Assembly: GCA_016718275.1 (NCBI GenBank) | Contig: JADKEA010000024.1 | Coordinates: 124,001 to 188,000 of the forward strand | Source of the DNA: Candidatus Villigracilis affinis | Lineage (GTDB): Bacteria > Chloroflexota > Anaerolineae > Anaerolineales > Villigracilaceae | DNA length: 64,000 nucleotides | Reading direction: 5' to 3' | In this document: positions 49,196-57,459 of the stretch, in pieces | Layout: each line of letters opens with the position of its first letter | How positions within the stretch are numbered: the first letter of the stretch is position 1 | Position numbers and translations under genes: made by a program | The notes under the pieces: model-generated | What the model was told of the DNA's origin: nothing | The model's database searches: none | What the model saw: the letters and a program-made list of their open reading frames with translations, nothing else

Positions 49196-50101
49196 TTATA
49201 AACTCCCGATAAAGTTTAGCACATCCATCGCCAATCGGGCGCGATCTGTAAGTGAATTCATAAGTGTATCTGTTACCAATGTCCTCGTCCTGATTTTATC
49301 CGATAAATGTGCGTCCACGTTATCCAACACAAAACCGCTTAAAATGTCTCGATAATGTTCAGCCACCGCCAGCGCGGAGGGCTCAATGCCCAATTCTGCA
49401 TACATCTTTGCCGCAGGGCCTTTGACCGTCTTTCCGCCGATGATCGGGGAAACCGCCACGATTTTCTTTTTTGGAAGCGGAATGACCCGCAGAATCGGAT
49501 CGACACTCACCCAGGGATTTGACGGGCAAATGACAATGGCTTCCGCTGATTCGACCGCTTCGCGCACGCCGAAAGCTGGTTCAGCGACATCGACTCCGTC
49601 GAACCGAAAGCCTTTGACCTTCGGCCCGCACTGTCTGTGGACAAAATATTCCTGAAAGGCCAGCTCGCCTTCATCTGAATCCACAATGGTTCGCACTGGT
49701 GAATCGGTCATCGGCAAAATTGTATGCGAAATACCCCAGGCTTTGCAAAAATCTCTTGTAATTTGAGAAAGGGGTTCGCCTCCTTTCAATCTTCTGGTTC
49801 TTTCAAGATGGGTGGCAATATCCTGATCGCCGAGGCGAAACCAGTTTGGTCCGCCCAGCTTTTCGACATTTGTGATGGTGTTCCAGGTCTCGTTGACTCG
49901 ACCCCAGCCAGTTTCAGGGTTTGCCAACCCAGCGAGGGTGTAGCAGACCGTATCCAGATCGGGGCAGATGGATAACCCCAAGTGTTCGAAATCGTCGCCA
50001 GTGTTGACGATGATGGTCAAATCTTCAGGGGGGAGGATTTGGGCGAGTCCATGCGCCAGTTTCGCGCCGCCGACTCCGCCCGCAAGGGCAGTGATTTTCA
50101 T
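49196..50101 (-). CDS. cofD: 2-phospho-L-lactate transferase / dehydro-F420-0 synthase (F420 biosynthesis)
   Basis: CofD (FbiA) joins the activated C3 unit to the deazaflavin FO. The 301-residue protein has the conserved start ALAGGVGGAKLAHGLAQIL, NTGDDFEHLGLSICPDLDTV, TDSPVRTIVDSDEGE and the late GKTVKGPAAKMYAELG. CofD is the most specific marker of F420 synthesis. It lies between the FbiB-like nitroreductase gene and cofC. FO synthase (cofG/cofH) is not in the window. Confidence 0.95.
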   Translation of the reverse strand: MKITALAGGVGGAKLAHGLAQILPPEDLTIIVNTGDDFEHLGLSICPDLDTVCYTLAGLANPETGWGRVNETWNTITNVEKLGGPNWFRLGDQDIATHLERTRRLKGGEPLSQITRDFCKAWGISHTILPMTDSPVRTIVDSDEGELAFQEYFVHRQCGPKVKGFRFDGVDVAEPAFGVREAVESAEAIVICPSNPWVSVDPILRVIPLPKKKIVAVSPIIGGKTVKGPAAKMYAELGIEPSALAVAEHYRDILSGFVLDNVDAHLSDKIRTRTLVTDTLMNSLTDRARLAMDVLNFIGSL

Positions 50102-50133
50102 GGATTGGGCTTCAACGTGTTAACGTTTGAACG

Positions 50134-50742
50134 TCAATACGTTTTTACAATTTCCTTGATGGATTTTCTTTCACGTACTTCGGGGGTTTCAGATGGGTAA
50201 CCCAGGAAATACATCGCTTGTGGTTCCCACGTTTTTGGTAATTCTAAAACATTTTGAACGGTTTCCTGCACAAAAAGTGGACTGCACACCCAGACACTTC
50301 CCAGCCCTTCGGCATGGGCGGCGAGGAGCATTTGCATGCCTGCATTCGATGCGGACTGGGTTGCCATGATGTATTCGGCTTTTTTACGGCGGGTATCGGG
50401 GTAGGTGTCCATGTCGGTCATGTCCACGCTGAGGATGATGACCACAGGAGCAGCGGTGATTCTTTCGCGTGAGCGGACGACCTTTCTTTGAACTTCTTCT
50501 GGGGGAACTGCATCGGCTTCGAGGTCATGTTGAAATTCAACGGCCATGGCGTTTGCGAGTTTTTCTTTGACGGTTGCCGTTGTCACTACGGCAAAGCGCC
50601 ACGGCTGGCGGTTATGCGCGGATGGGGAAAATGTGGCAGTGGCGAGAATGCGTTCGATCACCGAATCAGGCACAGGGTCCGTTTTGAAGCGGCGGATCGA
50701 GCGTCGAGTCCGCAGAAAGGTATGAAGATCAGTGGAGGTCAA
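50134..50742 (-). CDS. FbiB-C-type nitroreductase (probable dehydro-F420-0 reductase)
   Basis: A 202-residue FMN nitroreductase. RTRRSIRRFKTDPVP, FSPSAHNRQPWRFAVV and AAHAEGLGSVWVCSPLF agree with the C-terminal domain of mycobacterial FbiB, which reduces dehydro-F420-0. Here it is a separate protein, with the ligase domain encoded as cofE nearby. The start is uncertain: the TTG at 50742 (MTSTDLHTFLRTRRS) overlaps the end of the PPOX gene by 14 bases; no ATG or GTG is suitable. Confidence 0.85.
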   Translation of the reverse strand: MTSTDLHTFLRTRRSIRRFKTDPVPDSVIERILATATFSPSAHNRQPWRFAVVTTATVKEKLANAMAVEFQHDLEADAVPPEEVQRKVVRSRERITAAPVVIILSVDMTDMDTYPDTRRKKAEYIMATQSASNAGMQMLLAAHAEGLGSVWVCSPLFVQETVQNVLELPKTWEPQAMYFLGYPSETPEVRERKSIKEIVKTY

Positions 50743-51121
50743 AGTGAGTTGGTTTGATTTTGAAGATGATCCGCTTTTGTCCTTCGCGATGTCTCCAGGG
50801 TTCGTTGTCGTATTTGAGCGAGAGTTGATTGATATGTTCATCTGCGCCTTGTGTTGTGAACTCGGCAATTTCGCCGCGGATCTGAATGTAACGATAGGGG
50901 GTTCTGGGGTCTTGAATGACAAGCGCCACTTTGGGGTGGGCTTTCATGTTGCGGTCTTTTGTGCGGCCTTCGTTCGTGTTGATGAGAATATACTGCTCAT
51001 CTGTGTTGAACCAGATCGGCGTAACCTGAGGCGAGCCGTCGGGCATGATGGTTGCGAGAAAGAGGTAAGCCTTGGTTTCGTCCTTGAGCAGGTCGAGATA
51101 TTCTGTTGGGAAGTTTTTCAT
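50729..51121 (-). CDS. PPOX-class F420-dependent oxidoreductase
   Basis: A 130-residue split-barrel protein of the pyridoxamine-phosphate-oxidase-like family. AYLFLATIMPDGSPQVTPIW and NTNEGRTKDRNMKAHPKVAL are typical of the PPOX-class F420 proteins, in which these residues line the deazaflavin pocket. It lies between cofE and the nitroreductase gene, supporting F420 as the cofactor. Substrate unknown; relatives act on biliverdin, quinones or xenobiotics. Confidence 0.88.
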   Translation of the reverse strand: MKNFPTEYLDLLKDETKAYLFLATIMPDGSPQVTPIWFNTDEQYILINTNEGRTKDRNMKAHPKVALVIQDPRTPYRYIQIRGEIAEFTTQGADEHINQLSLKYDNEPWRHREGQKRIIFKIKPTHFDLH

Positions 51122-51176
51122 GGTTGTGATTTTCAGATTGAGTGTATCAACTGCGGATAAGATTTATGTTAGTTTT

Positions 51177-51944
51177 TTAGCGGAACATATCCTGTTGTTT
51201 GGGGCGGATCAATTCCTTGAGCGAGCCTTCGCCCAGCGGATATGGAAAACCGCGCACGTGTACGGCGGGAATCCCTTCAGAGGCCTGTCCCATCATTAGG
51301 GATGCCGCAGCAGCAAGCTCATCTGCCACGCCGACGATAGTGATCTTCAGGGTGAAGCCGAACAGGTCTTTCCAGCCGCGTTCGTCGATCATGGCGGGGA
51401 TTCCGCTCAGGCCGATACAAACGCCAACCGTGCCATTTCTCCACGCGCGGCCATGCGAGTCGATGATCATTACGCCGACGTTAATATCGGTTTTTTGCTT
51501 GATCTGGTCGCGCAGGGCTTTGGCTGACGCGTCGGGGTCTTCGGGAAGCAGTAGAACATATTCCTCGTTTTCGCTGCCATCACCAGCCACATTGGAATGA
51601 TCGATACCTGCATTGGCACACACGAAACCGAGCTTGTGTTCCACAATGATCGCGCCAATGCGCGTCCGCACGATCTCGTTGCTTTCCTGAAGCATAAGTT
51701 GTACGACGCGTGCGTCCTTTTCAGTTTTTTGCGCTAATTCGATGGCCTTTTCTGAAGGTGTGACTGTAGCGAGATTCACCATCCGCCCTTCAGATTTGCT
51801 GACGATCTTTTGGGCAATGACGAGAATGTCGTTGTTTTCAAGTTGAATAGTCGAATTCAGAATCGAATCGACAAGAATATCCGCCAAGTTATCGCCTTGG
51901 CGGATGAGTGGAATGTTTTTAAGCGGGGTGATGGTTAGAGACAT
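51177..51944 (-). CDS. cofE: Coenzyme F420-0:L-glutamate ligase (F420 biosynthesis)
   Basis: CofE adds glutamate residues to F420-0 with GTP. The 255-residue protein shows the family blocks NNDILVIAQKIVSKSEGRMV, GFVCANAGIDHSNV (metal and GTP site), LPEDPDASAKALRDQI, VMIIDSHGRAWRNGTVGVCIG and DELAAAASLMMGQASEG. It is fused to the nitroreductase domain in mycobacteria, but separate here. It is the first of the F420 genes in this transcript direction after the reductase at 51992. Confidence 0.95.
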   Translation of the reverse strand: MSLTITPLKNIPLIRQGDNLADILVDSILNSTIQLENNDILVIAQKIVSKSEGRMVNLATVTPSEKAIELAQKTEKDARVVQLMLQESNEIVRTRIGAIIVEHKLGFVCANAGIDHSNVAGDGSENEEYVLLLPEDPDASAKALRDQIKQKTDINVGVMIIDSHGRAWRNGTVGVCIGLSGIPAMIDERGWKDLFGFTLKITIVGVADELAAAASLMMGQASEGIPAVHVRGFPYPLGEGSLKELIRPKQQDMFR

Positions 51945-51991
51945 AAAATTCGGGAAGCGTCTTGCTGAAATTCGCAGACCAATCTCGCGAA

Positions 51992-52672
51992 TTAAGAAGC
52001 GTGCTTCGCACCTGTGATCTTGATTCCTGCATGGGTGGAGCCATATTTTTTATTGATGCCGATCAGCACGCTGGTGAGCCCTTCGACAACGACAGAATTT
52101 TCGATTGGGCCAGCATCCCAGCCATTCAAGCCAGCCGCTTCAACCAGTTTGATGGTCTCAGCGCGGGCATCCTTGCTTGTGCCAGTGACCAGCACATCGC
52201 ATTCGACATCAGAGTTATCCAGCAAATGTTCGTGCGAGATATTTTGGAACGCAGCACACACCTGCACATCCTCGCCGACGATCTCTTTCGCTTCCTGCGC
52301 GGCGGAGCCAGCGGCGGGCATTTGAACAGTGGCAACTTTGGGTGGCACGAGCGGCACGGTCACATCCACGAGAATCTTGCCCTTGAGTTCGTCTTTGACG
52401 GATTCCAATGTGTCACGATGTGCAGAGTAGGGAACGGTCAATACGACGATATTCGCTTCGCGCGCCGCCTCAGGGTTGCTCATGCCTGCGATGGAGATTC
52501 CATCCCCGAGCATTTCCCTGATCTCGTTCGCCGCGGCAATCGCTTTTTCGGCACTTCGTGAGCCGATGTAAACATGATACCCTGCGCGTGCCCAGCGATA
52601 TGCGAGTCCCTTGCCTTCCTTGCCTGTGCCGCCTAATACGGCGATGGATAATAAAAGATGTGGGTCGTTCAT
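51992..52672 (-). CDS. npdG: NADPH-dependent F420 reductase
   Basis: A 226-residue Rossmann enzyme that moves hydride between NADPH and F420. IAVLGGTGKEGKGLAYRWAR matches the family dinucleotide motif and GSRSAEKA the NADPH-selective region; VLVTGTSKDARAE and the C-terminal IKITGAKH complete the pattern. It supplies reduced F420 to the F420-dependent oxidoreductases encoded downstream and is the natural entry of the cluster. Confidence 0.93.
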   Translation of the reverse strand: MNDPHLLLSIAVLGGTGKEGKGLAYRWARAGYHVYIGSRSAEKAIAAANEIREMLGDGISIAGMSNPEAAREANIVVLTVPYSAHRDTLESVKDELKGKILVDVTVPLVPPKVATVQMPAAGSAAQEAKEIVGEDVQVCAAFQNISHEHLLDNSDVECDVLVTGTSKDARAETIKLVEAAGLNGWDAGPIENSVVVEGLTSVLIGINKKYGSTHAGIKITGAKHAS

Positions 52673-52685
52673 GAAGTCTCCAAAG

Positions 52686-52746
52686 AACTGGGAATGCGGA
52701 TTTTATATCCGCTTTTTGTATAAGCAGGCGGACTGGGGTCCGCGCT
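52686..52746. repeat. Pair of short hairpins between npdG and the aminohydrolase gene
   Basis: GCGGAT and ATCCGC (about 52695-52711) and GCGGAC and GTCCGC (about 52729-52744) form two adjacent 6-bp hairpins of similar sequence, the first followed by TTTTTG on the + strand. Neither has a T-run on the minus strand, the direction of both flanking genes. They may be a small dispersed repeat. Confidence 0.4.
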
Positions 52747-52752
52747 CCAAAA

Positions 52753-54105
52753 TTACATAACCTTCGCTACTTCTTCTTCGTAGCGTTTCCAGATGCGCGG
52801 CGCAATTTCTCGGGCGCGTGCGGCGATCTCCGCTTCATCCAAAGTGAGCAATTCGCGGTCCTTCATCAGGACTTTTCCAGCCGCAATGGTGGTGGTGACC
52901 ATGCTTTGCTGGAACCCGAAGATGATCTGCCAGGGCAAATTGCCAGAGGTCAGCGGGGTGTAGGGATGATAGTCAACAAATATCAGATCGGCGAATGCGC
53001 CCTGTGTGATCTGCCCGATCGGCGCGGCGGGGAAAAATTGATTTGCAAGCGCGGCATTGTTATACACTGCCATTTGAGTCACGTCGTATCCACCCATGCG
53101 GCGCGGGTCGCGGTGATGAATCTTGTGCAGGAGATACGCGGCTTTCCATTCCTCCCACATGGCGTTGGAGAAGCCATCGTTGCCAAGACAGACTTTGACT
53201 CCCAAACGCAGCATCGATTCAATAGGCGCCACTCCCACACCGTTATTCATATTTGAACGCGGCTGGTGTGTAAGCCAGGTGCCAGTCTCTTTGAGGATTT
53301 CCATTTCACGCGCATCAAAATGAATGCCATGCGCAGTGATGGTATTGGGGCCAAGGATACCGTGCTTTTGCAAGCGATCAACGACGCGCATCTGGCTTTT
53401 GCCGAGGCTGTCGTATTCATCTGACTCATGCTCGGCGGTGTGGACGTGAAAGCCCGTCCCTTCAGGAACGGCGGCGCGGCAAGCCTGCAAAGTGATGCCC
53501 GAAAGCGTCAGGCTGGCGTGCAGACCGAATGTCCCGGCGAGGCGCGGATGCGGATTGGCCGCCAGGCGTTTCAAAAAGCGGATGTTCTCGTTGATGCCGG
53601 CATTGGCCTTTTCGCTGCCATCACGGTCGGTCACTTCGTAACACAGCACGCCGCGCAAGCCACTTTTGTCCACGGCATCAGCGATGATGTCAAGTGAGCC
53701 ATCAATCGCATTAGGAGAGGCGTGATGATCGATCAGGGTCGTTGTGCCATGCTTGATCGCATCCACAAGGCAGACCAGCGCCGAGAAGCGGACCGCTTCC
53801 GAATCCAGCGAACGATCAAGCGGCCACCACAACTTTTTCAGAATCTCAGGGAAGTCTTTTGGGGCGGGCCCGGGAATGGCCATGCCGCGCGCAAATGCGC
53901 CGTAAAAATGTGTGTGCGCGCAGATACTGCCTGGCATCACGTATTGACCGCAGGCGTCGAGCGTCTTTGCTTTAGGGTATTTTGCGGTCAGTGCTTTTGT
54001 GGTGCCGATCTCTTTGATACGGTCGCCTTCGATCAGGATCGCATGGTTTTCGAGAATCCGATTTTCAGATTCCCAGGTGACGATGGTTGCATTTGTTATG
54101 AGCAT
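52753..54105 (-). CDS. SsnA-type putative aminohydrolase (amidohydrolase superfamily)
   Basis: A metal-dependent hydrolase of about 450 residues. Metal ligands are recognisable in CAHTHFYGAFARG (HxH), the His of FHVHTAEHESDEYD, TITAHGIHFD and the Asp of CLGNDGFSNAMWEE. LWWPLDRSLDSEAVRFSAL and TLIDHHASPNAIDGSLD match the SsnA group (relatives include Atz/Trz deaminases). The start at 54105 is 2 bases after the stop of the NACHT gene, so the two are coupled; an earlier start would overlap that gene. In other bacteria ssnA lies near selenium- or molybdenum-dependent hydroxylase genes; here such an enzyme is about 25 kb away. Confidence 0.88.
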   Translation of the reverse strand: MLITNATIVTWESENRILENHAILIEGDRIKEIGTTKALTAKYPKAKTLDACGQYVMPGSICAHTHFYGAFARGMAIPGPAPKDFPEILKKLWWPLDRSLDSEAVRFSALVCLVDAIKHGTTTLIDHHASPNAIDGSLDIIADAVDKSGLRGVLCYEVTDRDGSEKANAGINENIRFLKRLAANPHPRLAGTFGLHASLTLSGITLQACRAAVPEGTGFHVHTAEHESDEYDSLGKSQMRVVDRLQKHGILGPNTITAHGIHFDAREMEILKETGTWLTHQPRSNMNNGVGVAPIESMLRLGVKVCLGNDGFSNAMWEEWKAAYLLHKIHHRDPRRMGGYDVTQMAVYNNAALANQFFPAAPIGQITQGAFADLIFVDYHPYTPLTSGNLPWQIIFGFQQSMVTTTIAAGKVLMKDRELLTLDEAEIAARAREIAPRIWKRYEEEVAKVM

Positions 54106-54107
54106 GT

Positions 54108-56657
54108 TTAACCGAATCCATATTGGCTTGGGTGCGGAAGCTTCACACCGGAAGCGCCCATTTCCCATAAAATATTGTAAGCAGCTTCACGTAATTCGTG
54201 GTCGTCTTCCTTGTACATTGCGGCATAGAGCTGTGCGATGACGCCTTCATTCGGGGTGTATTTGAGATACGGGAGCGCCGCAATACGTGTTTCTGCATCT
54301 TCGCTCTTGAGCGCAAGCAGAAGGATGTCAGTGGCAGGGACTCCGGGAGAAATACCCATTCCTTGTTTGGCGGCGAATTCGATCAACCATGGCGATTCGG
54401 ATGGAGCTTTGAGCTTGTGCGGTGCAAGCGAACCAGCACTGGTCTTTGAATCCAGCACTTCGGTGGCGGCGTTGCGGACGACCCATTCCTTGTCGTCGAT
54501 CTGGATCTTGCGCAAGGTATCAATAGCCCAATCCTCATTGACACGGCTCAAACCGTAGGCGACTGCACGCCGTAAAAGAATGTCGTCAATGGTTACGCCA
54601 TCGCGAAGCATGGCATAACCTTCGTGGGGATCGTTCGCCAACGCTTCTGCAGCGGCACGGCGGATGTCTTCATCTCCGTTGAGCAGGGTGTGGGCTACGG
54701 TTTCCAGTGCGTCATTTGTGCCGATGGAGACCAGTGCCATACACGCCGCCCGGCGGACTGCCATACTGGGGGCCTGTAATGCGCGTTCCAAGGGTTCCAA
54801 TGATTTTGCATCCCGCATCGCGCCTGCACCCAATACTGCCAGATGAACGAGTTCAAATGACAGGGTGGTGGCGAATTGGCGGAAGAGAGTCGTTGCGCTT
54901 GGGTCATTGCTGACGACAAAGGCTGCCATTGCCTGTCCACGTAAGTTGAGCGGCAGGCCTTCCGTTTGCATGATGGCGGCCAGTGTTCCGAATAGTTTGC
55001 CTCTCCATGGCGCATTCCGCGGTGCATCACGCAGCCAGCGCGCCGCTGCAAACAGCGGACGGTGCATGGGCAGGCGTGAGTATTCCATGAGGGACTGCAC
55101 CAGTTTGCTGGCATCGCCATGAGCGGCGAAGTACCGCATGGCAAGATACTTGCCAGACCAATCAGCCTGATTGAGAATGGTCTCTTCGGCTTTAAAATTC
55201 ATCAATGCGCGGCCAGCTAAGAAGCCCGCAAAGACGGAATGTGTGAAGCGCATTTTATTGTTCGGGTAAACAATGAGAAGTCCACTGGCTGCCATTTTGC
55301 CGAGCAGACCGGAAGTAGGAGTGGAAACCTTTTCGACCTTTTTGCCTTTTTGCTTGGTGTCTTCGGGCTTTTCTTCTGTTGCGGTTTCTTCGGCGGGCGT
55401 TTCGGCCGCGTCGACGGGTGCGGCTTCTTCGACCACTTCAAAAGATTTCACCCAGGCACGCGCAACACGCGGATCGAAGATGGGTTGGGCATTGACCATA
55501 ACCTGCATGGCCAGTGTTTCCAAAGCGGCGAGCGGAGTGTTTGTCGGTGCGATGCGGCGGATATGTGTGGCAATGGCTTCGAGCACATGCGGGCCAAGGC
55601 TGTCGCCAGCGTAGGCGCCCCATGCTTTGAGTGTCAACTCAAGGGGAGATAAATTTGCGTTGTCGGCACCCAGCCAAACGTTAAGCAGGAGCGGGTCCAC
55701 TTGTTCGGGTCCCGTCTGCGCCCAGGCTTCCATCGCGACCGTTTGAGACCACAGTTCGCCCCATCGGTCGATGAATTTTTGATTTTCTCGCTGTGACCAT
55801 GTCATTAATGTCAGCGGAGTAAACCCAAGCATGACCAGACCATCCAGGTATTCTGGCGCGCCAGTGGTGACGATGCGTGTCTTTGGATAGGCCTGTATGA
55901 TGATCTTGAAATAATCGGTGATGAGCTGCTGGCTTTCGGGTGTGACTTCATCAAAGCCATCGATGAGCAGGAGCGCATCTCCGCTTTTGAATGCGGTTTC
56001 GAAAAAGTTCGGCAGACGACTCACGTCCATCAACGGCGCGTTTTCAGAGGCTGCGTCGATAAGCGGCATGAGAATATCTTTTTTGGGGTCGGATAACGGA
56101 AGCTTTAGGTTTGCGACATGATACAGGAATGGGACTGCGTCTTTGAGTTTCTCCAACTTTTCGCTGCGATTCGCGGCGAGAGATGCGAGGTGCGCGAGGG
56201 CCACGGTCTTGCCGACGCCGGGCTGACCGATGATGGCAATGTTGGCATTGCCGGATAAGGATTGTGAAAGTGTTATGGTTTGCGCGTGATAGGATGCGGC
56301 AATTTCAGGCCACATGGGCAGGTATGGCAGGGTTTGCGAAACTACATCTTCGAACTTTGGAGGTGTGCCGGGTTGGACGATCTGTGGCGGGGCGATGAGC
56401 AAGGGTTCAAGGATGATCTCATCGAGTGAGAAAAGCGGTGCAGCGAGATGCATACCTTGTGCGCGGCGCAAAGTAATGCGGCGATGATTTTCTTCCACCG
56501 TGCTGGATTTGCGTGTTTGCGCGATTTCGCGCTGTTCCTTGATGCCTGCCACTAGTTCGGCCCAGAGTGGGCGCGCCCGTGATACCAGCAGCCAGAAAAT
56601 GGATGCCGCTATAAAACCGACGATGAAGGAGTAGGAGTCAATCGCAAATCGTGACAT
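54108..56657 (-). CDS. Membrane-anchored NACHT NTPase with HEAT repeats
   Basis: An 849-residue STAND-type protein. A single N-terminal membrane helix (about 8-28) is followed by a linker and a NACHT domain with Walker A GQPGVGKTVALAHL (144-157) and Walker B ALLLIDGFDEVTPES (about 233-247). After a winged-helix-like region comes a charged low-complexity insert (about 435-470, rich in Glu, Lys, Ala and Pro) and HEAT/PBS-type repeats (about 590-849: AVRRAACMALVSIG, DIRRAAAEALANDP, WVVRNAATEVLDS). STAND proteins act as nucleotide-driven switches; the sensor is usually the repeat region. No effector enzyme domain is fused. It is transcribed with the zinc-ribbon gene upstream and coupled to the aminohydrolase gene downstream. 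Confidence 0.88.
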   Translation of the reverse strand: MSRFAIDSYSFIVGFIAASIFWLLVSRARPLWAELVAGIKEQREIAQTRKSSTVEENHRRITLRRAQGMHLAAPLFSLDEIILEPLLIAPPQIVQPGTPPKFEDVVSQTLPYLPMWPEIAASYHAQTITLSQSLSGNANIAIIGQPGVGKTVALAHLASLAANRSEKLEKLKDAVPFLYHVANLKLPLSDPKKDILMPLIDAASENAPLMDVSRLPNFFETAFKSGDALLLIDGFDEVTPESQQLITDYFKIIIQAYPKTRIVTTGAPEYLDGLVMLGFTPLTLMTWSQRENQKFIDRWGELWSQTVAMEAWAQTGPEQVDPLLLNVWLGADNANLSPLELTLKAWGAYAGDSLGPHVLEAIATHIRRIAPTNTPLAALETLAMQVMVNAQPIFDPRVARAWVKSFEVVEEAAPVDAAETPAEETATEEKPEDTKQKGKKVEKVSTPTSGLLGKMAASGLLIVYPNNKMRFTHSVFAGFLAGRALMNFKAEETILNQADWSGKYLAMRYFAAHGDASKLVQSLMEYSRLPMHRPLFAAARWLRDAPRNAPWRGKLFGTLAAIMQTEGLPLNLRGQAMAAFVVSNDPSATTLFRQFATTLSFELVHLAVLGAGAMRDAKSLEPLERALQAPSMAVRRAACMALVSIGTNDALETVAHTLLNGDEDIRRAAAEALANDPHEGYAMLRDGVTIDDILLRRAVAYGLSRVNEDWAIDTLRKIQIDDKEWVVRNAATEVLDSKTSAGSLAPHKLKAPSESPWLIEFAAKQGMGISPGVPATDILLLALKSEDAETRIAALPYLKYTPNEGVIAQLYAAMYKEDDHELREAAYNILWEMGASGVKLPHPSQYGFG

Positions 56658-56666
56658 GGAATGCGT

Positions 56667-57365
56667 TTAATTCGAATATAGGATTCGTCCACACGTTGGA
56701 CAATTTACAAGTTTTTGAGAACGTGCGCTTTGTTGAATGGCGGAGTTGAGCGTACCACCACATGCGGCGCAGGCGTTATCGGTGATCTCTGCAACGGCAA
56801 TGCCGCGTCTTTGCTGACGCAGGTCTTCGTAGATTTGAAGCAGGCTGGAATCTATTGGTGCTAGCGTGGCTTCGCGTTCTTCGACGAGATTTTCGAGTTC
56901 CATTACAAAGGTGGATTGATCTGCGATCAGTTTTTTATGTTCGCTTCCAAGGCGCGCCTGGATCAATTCCAATTGCGTGTTTGCGTTTTGCAGGTTTTTA
57001 TCTGCGGTCTCTGCGGCGAGCATGGCTTCCAATTCGCGTTCTTCAAGGGTTGAGAGATGTTTTTTGAGCGAGGCAACATCTTTTTGAAGGTCTTGTAATT
57101 CCTTGGGGTTTTGAACCCTGCCGCCATACAGGCTGGATTCTGCCTGCTCAATTTTTATTTTCTGGGCTTCCACTTCCACTTCTGTGCTTTTGAGTTCGTG
57201 ATGGGCGCGGTGGTGAGCGGCCTTGGCTGTTTCCACTTGCTTGAGACATTCGCGCATTTCAGCGTCGTTCTCGAGAGTCTGACGGATCGTGTCCAATTGT
57301 GAACGCGTACGGTCGATTTGACGATCCACTTGCTGCAGGCGGTACAATCCCAACGAAGCGCTCAT
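56667..57365 (-). CDS. Coiled-coil protein with C4 zinc ribbon (CT398/HP0958-like)
   Basis: A 232-residue cytoplasmic protein. Residues 1-190 are an antiparallel coiled coil (LYRLQQVDRQIDRTRSQLD, LKSTEVEVEAQKIKIEQAES), and the C-terminus has the zinc knuckle CAACGGTLNS ... NCPTCGRILYSN with four cysteines. Relatives bind nucleic acid or act as assembly chaperones. Its 3' end lies 9 bases before the NACHT gene, so they are one operon. The function here is not known. Confidence 0.85.
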   Translation of the reverse strand: MSASLGLYRLQQVDRQIDRTRSQLDTIRQTLENDAEMRECLKQVETAKAAHHRAHHELKSTEVEVEAQKIKIEQAESSLYGGRVQNPKELQDLQKDVASLKKHLSTLEERELEAMLAAETADKNLQNANTQLELIQARLGSEHKKLIADQSTFVMELENLVEEREATLAPIDSSLLQIYEDLRQQRRGIAVAEITDNACAACGGTLNSAIQQSARSQKLVNCPTCGRILYSN

Positions 57366-57389
57366 AAGTTGAATTATATACGATGTGGG

Positions 57390-57422
57390 AAAAAAAGACC
57401 CGTTTTCGTTTGAATACGGGTC
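57390..57422 (-). terminator. Intrinsic terminator of the beta-lactamase-fold gene
   Basis: On the minus strand GACCCGT and ACGGGTC pair, with an AT-rich middle, followed by a run of seven T (complement of 57390-57396). It lies 37 bases after the stop codon at 57460. Confidence 0.8.
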
Positions 57423-57459
57423 GGGGAGTAATTGAACTGTAAGGTGATTTTGGAGTGGC

